In this document: positions 7,470 through 14,796 of the stretch, in pieces
Layout: every line of letters begins with the position of its first letter
How positions within the stretch are numbered: position 1 is the first letter of the stretch
Assembly: GCA_964512485.1 (NCBI GenBank)
Contig: CAZEHJ010000032.1
Span: forward strand, 1-36,351
Reading direction: 5' to 3'
DNA: 36,351 nucleotides
From: CAZEHJ01 sp964512485
Lineage (GTDB): Bacteria; Bacteroidota; Rhodothermia; Rhodothermales; UBA10348
Translations under genes and position numbers: made by a program
Notes under the pieces: generated by a model
Told to the model about the DNA's origin: nothing
The model's database searches: none
The model's input: the letters and a program-made list of their open reading frames with translations, nothing else

Positions 7470-9917
7470 CTATTCGTATCTGAGCGTGTCAGCCGGGTTG
7501 ATGTGTGCAGCTCGAACTGAGTGTACGCTCACCGTTCCGATCGCAATGACCAGGGCTCCCAATGCGGCCAAAATAAATATACCGGGCCCCATTTCGATCT
7601 GAAATGCGAAGGTCGAGAGCCATTTGGTCATTCCCCACCAGGCAAGGGGGGCTGCAGCCAGACTGGCGATCAACACCAGTGTTGCAAACTCGCGAGAAAC
7701 CAGCGTGGCGATTCCATTTGTAGAGGCTCCCATCACTTTTCGGATTCCAATTTCCTTGGTTCTCCGAGTGACAGTAAGCAACGCGAGGCCAAACAGGCCC
7801 ATGCAGGCTATCAAGATGGCGAGCAGAGCGGAGTATGTCAGAATGGTCTGCCACTGTTTTTCTGCCTGATACTGGGCGCCGATATCGTTGTCCAGGAACA
7901 CGAAGTTGTATGGCTGACCTGGTCGAACCTTGGTCCAGGTCGTTTCAATCAGATCCAGTGCTGTGGAGATGCTTCCCGGCGCAACCTTGACGAGGATGGC
8001 CCCCATGTAGTTATAGTAGTCGGGGTGCATGTTCATGACGGCAGGCAGGACTTCCTGTCGCAGTGACTGGAAGTGGAAGTTTTCGACCACGCCGATGATC
8101 GTAGGATCTTCGTCGTAGATGAAGCTCAACCACCCTGTCAGCTTCTGGCCAACGGGATCTTCCATTTCAAATTCATCGACGAGCGCCTGATTCACGACGA
8201 TAGAGCCCGTTAGATCTGCGAGGTAATCCCGCGAAAACCAACGACCCTCTGCCATCTCCATACCCATCAACTCCTGATAGTCGAAATCAACGCCGAAGTT
8301 GTATGCACTTCTTTGAATTCCACCAGCGTCCGCCCATCCGTTTCGGTCGCTACCGCGCGTAAACGAACTTCCAGTTTTGGCGACGTGGGTTATCTGCTGA
8401 TATGGCAGCAATTCATTTCTGAATTGCTCCAGTACGCCATCGGCGTCGGCGCGGCTCACGCCGTTCGCCTGTACAGCAACAACGAAATCCTGATCATATC
8501 CCAGATCCTTGTCCATCATGAACTGAAGCTGCTGGGTCATAACACCAGTCGCGACGATCAATGCGATTGAAATCGTGTACTGAAGCACAACCAGAGCCTG
8601 CGTTAAGCGATTCTTTTGACCGCCGACCGCCTTGCCTTTCAGCACGCGGGCTGGCTGGAAGCGCGAAAGGATGACGGCAGGATAGGCGCCGGCCACGATC
8701 CCCACGAGTACGACGAGAGCGACCAGGCTCAACATGATGAGAGCTGGGGACAGCTGAGAAACGGACAGAGGAGCCCCTGAAAGAGATGCAAATGCTGGAA
8801 GAGCAGCTACTGTCAAGACCACGCCGATCATCAATGAAATGGAAGCCAGAACCGTAGATTCGCCGAAATATTGCTTCATCAATTGGACTCGATGAGCACC
8901 CAGCACTTTGCGGACTCCCACTTCCCGAGCGCGTCCCGAAGACTGTCCGACCGACAGGGTCATGAAATTGATACAGGCGATCAGGAGAATGAGAAGGCCG
9001 ATCCCGGACAGGATGTAAGAATAGAGCGGGTTGAAGGCTGCAACTTCATAGGGCAGGAATACTGACATATCCATGTGCATGCCATTCATCGGTTGCAGGT
9101 AAAATCCGAAAGCATCGTCGCCTTCGGCGAGTCGATCTGCAGAGCGCAGGTTGTCGATGTAGGTCCCGAACGTCGCTTGAATGAATTCATCCGAGGCAAC
9201 TTCAATATCGGTGCCGATAGCACCGTCCACGAGCTGAACATACGTGCTGACCCGGCCACCCCAGTTGTTTCCTCCGAGTCTGAGTCGTTCGTAGTTCTCA
9301 AATGAAATGGCGACATCAAAGGTTATCGAAGAGTTGACCGGGACGGTGTCCGCCACGCCAACGACTGTAAAATCATATGTATTCTCCGCACGAGTGATGG
9401 ATATAACCTCTCCGATCAAGTCATTATACTCGTCTTCGGAGGCGTTGAACAGAGCCGTCGCCACCTGTGGAGTGATCACCATCTCGTCAGGCGCAAGAAG
9501 CACTCGGGAGGCGTCTCCCGAAAGCAGCGGAAAGGAGAACATGTTGAAAAAGTCGTTGTGGACTTCCGCCACCTGGAATCTGATGACCTCATCGCCCACT
9601 TCCAGATTCTGTCGACCGGTCACGTAGGTGGTCACACGTTCGATCTGGGAGAATGACGGTCTGAACGCTTCCGTGAATTCAGGCGTCATCATTGCCTGAA
9701 TGCCGCGCGTGCCCTCATTATCGTAATAGTCGAAATACGTCCTGTATATCTGGTCCGAATTCTCATGAAAGCGATCGAAGCTCCACTGATGATAGACGAG
9801 CATCATGATGAGGGCGGTCGCAGCCATGCCGAGAGCCAGACCTGCTACATTTACTACCGTGTAAGTCTTGTTTCTTCGGAGTGCCCGCAGGGCAACGGTC
9901 AGATAATTTCTGAGCAT
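7470..9917 (-). CDS. MacB/FtsX-family ABC transporter permease (double FtsX, 815 aa)
   Basis: Inner-membrane protein of the type common in Bacteroidota: two MacB-type periplasmic domains and two FtsX cores in one chain. It begins MLRNYLTVALRALRRNKTYT (cytoplasmic start), then TM1 (about 21-41), a periplasmic domain (about 50-285), a TM block (about 295-430), a second MacB-like periplasmic domain (about 470-660), and three final TM helices (TYSALLAILIACMGLFGLA onward). The FtsX loop RTKEIGIRKVMGAS is present. Relatives work with a MacB-type ATPase in export or in mechanical transmission across the envelope, but no ATPase gene is adjacent, so the partner must be encoded elsewhere. The gene stands alone, with a strong terminator after it. 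Confidence 0.9.
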   Translation of the reverse strand: MLRNYLTVALRALRRNKTYTVVNVAGLALGMAATALIMMLVYHQWSFDRFHENSDQIYRTYFDYYDNEGTRGIQAMMTPEFTEAFRPSFSQIERVTTYVTGRQNLEVGDEVIRFQVAEVHNDFFNMFSFPLLSGDASRVLLAPDEMVITPQVATALFNASEDEYNDLIGEVISITRAENTYDFTVVGVADTVPVNSSITFDVAISFENYERLRLGGNNWGGRVSTYVQLVDGAIGTDIEVASDEFIQATFGTYIDNLRSADRLAEGDDAFGFYLQPMNGMHMDMSVFLPYEVAAFNPLYSYILSGIGLLILLIACINFMTLSVGQSSGRAREVGVRKVLGAHRVQLMKQYFGESTVLASISLMIGVVLTVAALPAFASLSGAPLSVSQLSPALIMLSLVALVVLVGIVAGAYPAVILSRFQPARVLKGKAVGGQKNRLTQALVVLQYTISIALIVATGVMTQQLQFMMDKDLGYDQDFVVAVQANGVSRADADGVLEQFRNELLPYQQITHVAKTGSSFTRGSDRNGWADAGGIQRSAYNFGVDFDYQELMGMEMAEGRWFSRDYLADLTGSIVVNQALVDEFEMEDPVGQKLTGWLSFIYDEDPTIIGVVENFHFQSLRQEVLPAVMNMHPDYYNYMGAILVKVAPGSISTALDLIETTWTKVRPGQPYNFVFLDNDIGAQYQAEKQWQTILTYSALLAILIACMGLFGLALLTVTRRTKEIGIRKVMGASTNGIATLVSREFATLVLIASLAAAPLAWWGMTKWLSTFAFQIEMGPGIFILAALGALVIAIGTVSVHSVRAAHINPADTLRYE

Positions 9918-10141
9918 CGGATTGATTCTGGATCGTTCTGGGAGAGGATCGTGTCACGATTTCGAGCCACAATCCGGGTGAATCGGGACTCCTGGGAGGG
10001 TACCTGATTCCTGTATGAAGTCTTCCGGGATATCATTTTGACAGTTCGAGCGAGGATCTGGTTTGCATCTTATCACGCTTTTCCGACATTTTTTGTGGTT
10101 TTTCGGTTGCGTTCAGGGAAGCAGCGCCCTCTTCTGAATAC

Positions 10142-11275
10142 ATGCACAACACCGTATTCTCATACTACGCACTCTCGCTCTTCCTCCTGGTGAATCTGTG
10201 GATTGTTCCTGTGAGAGGCTCTGAGGCCAAATCTTTCAACTCGCGGGAAGAATGTTCCTTTTTGCTGAAGCAGCAATCCACAATCACTCTCGGCGAAGGG
10301 ACTCGAATCAGAAATGTCGGCCAGGTCGTGTTTCTCGGAAGGGACAGGATGGTCATCTCCGCCCTCGAAGGACCTGGTGTAGATGTGTTTTCGAGGGACG
10401 GCACATATCTGTGGTCAGTGGGCAATTCTTTCGAGGGACCCTTTGAAGTCGAAAATCCGGGCCCCATATCTGCCGAACCCTACTCACTTCATATCATTGA
10501 TCAAGAATCGGATCGAATACTGAATCTGGACTATGATGGTGATATGACGGGGAGAATACCCTCCCGCGCAGGTCGCTGGGCAAGTTTCATCTCATCCCGC
10601 CACGGATTCATCGGGTACCGGGTGCGCCCCAACCGACAAGGGGTTCTTGAGCCCAGCGCAGACTCGGACATTCGCGTTCCGAACGTCTTTTCCGACATCC
10701 ATTCACAAGCCATCTTCCTTGAGCACCCTTTTCTTCCACTTATGGCCGGAACAGTTCGGAGCTACTATTTCGCTTTTCCCGGAGATCCAGTCATATTCAA
10801 GGTTCACGCCGGCCGCATTCAGCGAAGTAATCACCTGCACGATTCTGAATTCAGAAAACCGGATTCGCCATACCGCTCGTTCTTTGCCGCAGAATTGGAC
10901 CGCGTCGCGGGCGGCCTCAAGTCATACCTGGATGCGGTAAGCCGGGTCGTGGGAATTTTTGAAATGAATCAAGCGGTCGTTGCTGTGACATCGCACGACT
11001 GGAAGAACGACTCACTGTCCATGTCACTTTCCGTATTCAGCACGGGCTTGCGGTTTCGGGGTCTGGCCCGGTTTGCTCTCGGGTCAGCAGACAGATTGCG
11101 TCGCATTCCGGTCGGGCATCAAGGAAACAGTATTTATTTCGTTGAAGAAATCGTTGACTCAGCCGCTGGTGGTACTGGAGGCGTCACCTCGATTGATACA
11201 GCAGCCGGTACTCGATTGTTGGAATATCGACTTGAAGTCCGGGATCCGAAATCGGATGCATGTGCAAATCCGTGA
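10142..11275 (+). CDS. Secreted beta-propeller-like protein (6-bladed type)
   Basis: 377 aa with an N-terminal signal or anchor segment (SLFLLVNLWIVPVRG). The rest is beta-rich with blade-like repeats (VDVFSRDGTYLWSVG, LHIIDQESDRILNLDYDGDM, VTSIDTAAGTRLLEYRL), resembling the 6-bladed/NHL-like propellers common in Bacteroidota. Single Cys residues near each end (Cys38 and Cys374) could form a disulfide closing the propeller. No catalytic motif is seen and the function is unknown. Its TGA touches the stop codon of the convergent flippase gene, with no base between them. The 220 bp upstream to the divergent permease gene hold no clear promoter match. Confidence 0.65.
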   Translation: MHNTVFSYYALSLFLLVNLWIVPVRGSEAKSFNSREECSFLLKQQSTITLGEGTRIRNVGQVVFLGRDRMVISALEGPGVDVFSRDGTYLWSVGNSFEGPFEVENPGPISAEPYSLHIIDQESDRILNLDYDGDMTGRIPSRAGRWASFISSRHGFIGYRVRPNRQGVLEPSADSDIRVPNVFSDIHSQAIFLEHPFLPLMAGTVRSYYFAFPGDPVIFKVHAGRIQRSNHLHDSEFRKPDSPYRSFFAAELDRVAGGLKSYLDAVSRVVGIFEMNQAVVAVTSHDWKNDSLSMSLSVFSTGLRFRGLARFALGSADRLRRIPVGHQGNSIYFVEEIVDSAAGGTGGVTSIDTAAGTRLLEYRLEVRDPKSDACANP

Positions 11276-12826
11276 TTACCGATTGCCTGATCTCAAGATC
11301 GACCTGACAGAATCGACCAGCGGGATCTCAAGAATTCTCATCGCGGTGAGGGAGAATCCAGCAATCAAGATCAGTTCGGCCCACCACACCTGGAGTATTT
11401 CGATGCGATACCAGAGGGCGAACAGAATCGCTGTCAGGAGCACACTCGATCCTACCTGCAACCACGCGTATGACACCTGGTAGTGGCGGTTGATCAGAAA
11501 TAACAGCGTCACTGACATGACGGCATAAGCGGCAGACGTCGCGAGGGCGGCAGCCCACATTCCATAGTCCGGCACGAGCGTAGCGTTCAATGTAATCGCG
11601 ACGACACTGCCGGCCAGTGTGGCATGCAAAAAGTAGCGAGATTTGTCCCGCAGGTAGGCTCCGGCCGAGAAGTGGTAATACCATCCTTGAAAAACGTACC
11701 CGACGAGAGCGATTGGAATGATGCTGAGCCCCAACCAATAGGTAGACGCGATGAGCGTCCTATCGCCCGGAAGTGGAAATCGAACAAGCTCATCGGCCAG
11801 AAAAGAAATGCCAAGGAAAGCTGTCAGTAGAACCAGAGAAAGCACACTGAAGACTTTCCCGTACAGATGCGGTGCGTCGTCGTCGTTCTGGTGCTGAAGG
11901 AAAAATGGTTGCCAGGCATAGCGAAACATCTGAACGAAGAGCGCCATGAGAACCGCCAGTTTAATGATCCCTGTATAGGTGCCAACTATATGTTCGGTGA
12001 ACACATGAGCACCCTGGCTGAGAGCTTTTTCATTCAGGTCTGGATGCGACGATGCATCGAGTCCGTAGAGACGTTGAACCGTTTCCGGATTCATTTTGGC
12101 CAGAAAAAACACGTTGATTCTCTCTGTGACCGCATAGCCGAGTCCCCCGGGAATGAAGGGAAGGCCGAATCGCATCATCTGTTTCCACAATCCAGCGTCG
12201 AAGGAGGAGAAGCGTCTCCAGGAGAAGGGGATCAGCAGAATGACGCTGGTGAGCGAAGCGAGTGCGTTGGCGATGAGGATAGCTTCAATCCCCATGTCCA
12301 GAACGAAAATCAGAACGATGTTGAGAACAACATTAACACTGATATTCACCAATCGAATGACGGCAAAGACCCAGGGGCGATTCCGCAGGCGAAGATCAGC
12401 GAACGGCACCACCGCTACGGCATCAAGGAAGAGGATGAGAGCCGCGTACCAGAGTAGATTCCGGAACGCGTCGCTCAAGCCGATGAGCGAACCGACCTCG
12501 GCCCGGCTAAACCACATGATCAATGAAAGACCCAGCGACAAGACGACCAGCGAAACGAATGCGGTCGAGAAGGCTCGGCTTCTTCCTTTCAACTCGTCCC
12601 GGTCTGTGGCGAATTTCAGGTACGACGATTCCATCCCGTGTTGATACAGGATGTTCAGGAAGATGAACGCAGCGTAGATGACTCCGATGGGGCCATAGAC
12701 GTCAGGATCGAAAACCTGAGAATAGAGCGGAAACAGCAGGAAATTGATCAGGCGGCCGACTATGGAAGAAACTCCATAGACAGCTGTTTCAGATGCCAAC
12801 CGACTGATTCTTGCGCTGACGCTCAC
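11276..12826 (-). CDS. Polysaccharide flippase (Wzx/PST-type, MATE-like superfamily)
   Basis: 516-aa integral membrane protein with about 12-14 hydrophobic helices. The start SRLASETAVYGVSSIVGRLI followed by NFLLFPLYSQVF is typical of oligosaccharide flippases that move lipid-linked glycans across the inner membrane for O-antigen, capsule or exopolysaccharide. A soluble-looking insertion lies around residues 245-275. The start is GTG at 12826, 20 bp after the aroQ stop, so it is probably co-transcribed with aroQ. No glycosyltransferase or polymerase genes are nearby, so the substrate cannot be guessed. Confidence 0.85.
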   Translation of the reverse strand: MSVSARISRLASETAVYGVSSIVGRLINFLLFPLYSQVFDPDVYGPIGVIYAAFIFLNILYQHGMESSYLKFATDRDELKGRSRAFSTAFVSLVVLSLGLSLIMWFSRAEVGSLIGLSDAFRNLLWYAALILFLDAVAVVPFADLRLRNRPWVFAVIRLVNISVNVVLNIVLIFVLDMGIEAILIANALASLTSVILLIPFSWRRFSSFDAGLWKQMMRFGLPFIPGGLGYAVTERINVFFLAKMNPETVQRLYGLDASSHPDLNEKALSQGAHVFTEHIVGTYTGIIKLAVLMALFVQMFRYAWQPFFLQHQNDDDAPHLYGKVFSVLSLVLLTAFLGISFLADELVRFPLPGDRTLIASTYWLGLSIIPIALVGYVFQGWYYHFSAGAYLRDKSRYFLHATLAGSVVAITLNATLVPDYGMWAAALATSAAYAVMSVTLLFLINRHYQVSYAWLQVGSSVLLTAILFALWYRIEILQVWWAELILIAGFSLTAMRILEIPLVDSVRSILRSGNR

Positions 12827-12846
12827 CTAATCCGCTTGCCTAATTC

Positions 12847-13275
12847 TCATACCTGGTTCTCAAAGTCTGACAGGAAGTACTCGACGGCCAAGTGGTATCC
12901 TTTTACGCCTAGTCCAGCGATCGATCCGACACACTCTGCCGCGGTGATGGATTCATGCCTGAAAGTCTCCCGCGCGGCAATATTCGAGATGTGAACTTCA
13001 ACAACAGGCGTTTTGATGGATGCGATAGCGTCCCTCAGGGCGACGGAGGTGTGTGTAAAACCCGCACCATTGAGGATGATGCCATCCACCTTCGCTTTTT
13101 GAAGCGAATCAATCAGTTCCCCCTCATGGTTGCTCTGGAAAAACTCGAACGAAACTCGCTCGAACGAGCTCACGAGCGACAGTTGAAGATCATCGAGTGT
13201 AGTACTCCCGTAAATCTCAGGCTCACGTTTGCCGAGAAAATTCAGATTGGGTCCGTTGACGACGAGTAAACGCAC
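12847..13275 (-). CDS. aroQ: 3-Dehydroquinate dehydratase, type II
   Basis: 142 aa, the usual length for the dodecameric type II enzyme, which dehydrates 3-dehydroquinate to 3-dehydroshikimate in the shikimate pathway. Motifs: VNGPNLNFLGKREPEIYG (catalytic Tyr22 and the mobile lid Arg), FFQSNHEGELID, LNGAGFTHTSVALRDA and the catalytic His in VEVHISN. It starts with GTG at 13275. The upstream gene (7-TM protein) ends 65 bp away and the flippase follows by 20 bp, suggesting one leftward transcript. A class II DAHP synthase, the first enzyme of the same pathway, lies 9.6 kb away in another operon. Confidence 0.95.
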   Translation of the reverse strand: MRLLVVNGPNLNFLGKREPEIYGSTTLDDLQLSLVSSFERVSFEFFQSNHEGELIDSLQKAKVDGIILNGAGFTHTSVALRDAIASIKTPVVEVHISNIAARETFRHESITAAECVGSIAGLGVKGYHLAVEYFLSDFENQV

Positions 13276-13340
13276 TGGGTGCCGGGGATTTCCTGAATGG
13301 ATGCGCAGAGAAAATAGGGTTAAGCCTTTTCGTATGGAAA

Positions 13341-14063
13341 TCAGGCCGGGATCTGCACCGTTTGTTGTTTTGCGTGGACCGATGCGACGGGTTTGCGAGA
13401 CATAACGACGTATCCAGCCCAGATCAGGAGGAGTCCCAGCAATTCTGTCACATAGAGGACTTCAACATATCCTGCTCTGGCCGAAGTGCCTCCTATACCC
13501 GGTAGTAGCGCCCCGACAGCAATGAGCACATTTCCCCACATTCGCGAGCGATCTGTGTTCTGCTTGCGAGCGTACTTCCATGCCGACCAGGCAGCACCCC
13601 CTGCCAGAAATATGAATGCATACAAGTTGATGAAGGGAGAAAACATGCGGACCCAGGTCCACTGCATCACGCTTCCGGAAAGTCTGTGACTTTCAACGAA
13701 AGTGAGATCTACCGGAGAGAGGATGACAAATATGGCGGCGACAGTGATGGCAGTCACCAGCGCAATTGTCATTTTGTGTGCCCGTTTGTCGGGCATCAGA
13801 AGATAAACTGTGCCCTGGGCGAGCGGCGCGCCACCTAGTAGCGCGCCGCTGATGTACCAGGCTTTGAACGTGATCAGATTCCAACCGAAAAGCGTCGTGA
13901 TGCTTTCGGTAACAGTTCCGACTCCATACATCGCAACGCCTATAGTCCACCACAACAGGTAGAAGGCGGCCGGTTTTCGTCGCCAGTGCCGAAAGAGCAC
14001 AATCGTAAACGGGATAGATACGAGCGTGGTAACGATTGGGATATAGTGGACGAATGAAATCAT
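13341..14063 (-). CDS. Seven-transmembrane protein of unknown function
   Basis: 240 aa, almost entirely hydrophobic helices (about seven): IPIVTTLVSIPFTIVLF, FYLLWWTIGVAMYGVG, WYISGALLGGAPLAQGTVYL, IALVTAITVAAIFVIL, FINLYAFIFLAGGAAW, VLIAVGALLPGIGG and VTELLGLLLIWAGYVV, with a basic cytoplasmic tail. The layout recalls the 7TM sensor domain found at the N-terminus of histidine kinases, here with no output domain; this is a shape comparison only. The frame stays open to a TTG at 14114, but that start lies inside the terminator stem of the gene before, so I use the ATG at 14063. Only about 35 bp separate this ATG from that terminator stem, leaving little room for a promoter. Confidence 0.6.
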   Translation of the reverse strand: MISFVHYIPIVTTLVSIPFTIVLFRHWRRKPAAFYLLWWTIGVAMYGVGTVTESITTLFGWNLITFKAWYISGALLGGAPLAQGTVYLLMPDKRAHKMTIALVTAITVAAIFVILSPVDLTFVESHRLSGSVMQWTWVRMFSPFINLYAFIFLAGGAAWSAWKYARKQNTDRSRMWGNVLIAVGALLPGIGGTSARAGYVEVLYVTELLGLLLIWAGYVVMSRKPVASVHAKQQTVQIPA

Positions 14064-14098
14064 GATCTGGTCGGGGTAGGATGGCGCCAAAAAAGCAG

Positions 14099-14129
14099 GT
14101 GTGAGGGCGGCCAAAGGCCGCCCTCACAC
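14099..14129 (-). terminator. Terminator of the hmuR-hmuY operon
   Basis: A 14-bp perfect stem (14099-14112 with 14116-14129) around a 3-base loop lies 14 bp after the hmuY-like stop. On the minus strand it is followed by CTGCTTTTTTGG, a canonical U-tract. Confidence 0.88.
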
Positions 14130-14143
14130 GCGTTCAGACGTTC

Positions 14144-14782
14144 TTATTCGAAGGATTTCGATCCGTCTGGCTGAAATACATAATCGAACGTGACATACCG
14201 CGATTGTGAATCCGGAGCGGGTACTTCGGGTAAACCTTTGTAGTAGTTGATCATGCTGATCTTGGCGAAACGGCCATCTGCCGTACGAATCATCAGTACG
14301 CGACCGGGTATCGGTGTGATTGCATTGGTAGCCGGTTCATAGTTGTACCAGCCGTTACCAGATCCCACCGGGATGGCCTTTCCGTTCTCACCATCCTGGG
14401 TCCAGCCGCCTTCTGGGGCAGCCATGACATCGGAAAACACGCCATTAATGACCTGGGCGGCTCCGTTGCCGGGACCGCTGTTGCCTCCGTTGACGATAAT
14501 GGTGGTCCCTTTGAATGCAATGTCCCACGCTGTGGAAGAGGAATCAGCCTGGGTAAGTACTTCATTGCTTCTCAACGAGTAGTAGGTGAAAATTCCAGCT
14601 CCGATCGGGCGACCATCCGGAGCGAATCCGGTGATAGGGTCGGCAGGGAGCTCAAGGACGCGTTGCGAAACAACGTCTTCGCCCGGATCTACAGACGTGG
14701 AGCTGTCACAAGCCGAAAACATAAAGGAAAGAAGTATGGCTATCGTAAGAGTTGGTAGTGATTTGAACATGGTGCTGTCCAT
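14144..14782 (-). CDS. hmuY: HmuY-family heme-binding lipoprotein
   Basis: 212 aa with a lipobox (FMFSAC, Cys25). The mature part has the HmuY layout: FTYYSLRSNEVL, AWDIAFKGTTIIVNGG, then RVLMIRTADGRFAKISMINY and a final YVTFDYVFQPDGS strand. HmuY proteins take heme from host or environmental hemoproteins and hand it to a TonB-dependent receptor. This protein contains no histidine at all, so the bis-His coordination of Porphyromonas HmuY is impossible. Met120, Met164 and Met177 are the only mature methionines and are candidates for a Met-Met site, as reported for the Tannerella Tfo-type homologues. It follows the receptor gene by 14 bp and ends at a strong terminator. Confidence 0.85.
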   Translation of the reverse strand: MDSTMFKSLPTLTIAILLSFMFSACDSSTSVDPGEDVVSQRVLELPADPITGFAPDGRPIGAGIFTYYSLRSNEVLTQADSSSTAWDIAFKGTTIIVNGGNSGPGNGAAQVINGVFSDVMAAPEGGWTQDGENGKAIPVGSGNGWYNYEPATNAITPIPGRVLMIRTADGRFAKISMINYYKGLPEVPAPDSQSRYVTFDYVFQPDGSKSFE

Positions 14783-14796
14783 TTAGAATGAAAGGA

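Noticed and set aside
14064..14114. TTG start of the 7TM gene at 14114
   Set aside because: The start codon lies inside the stem-loop of a canonical terminator; ATG 14063 is better.
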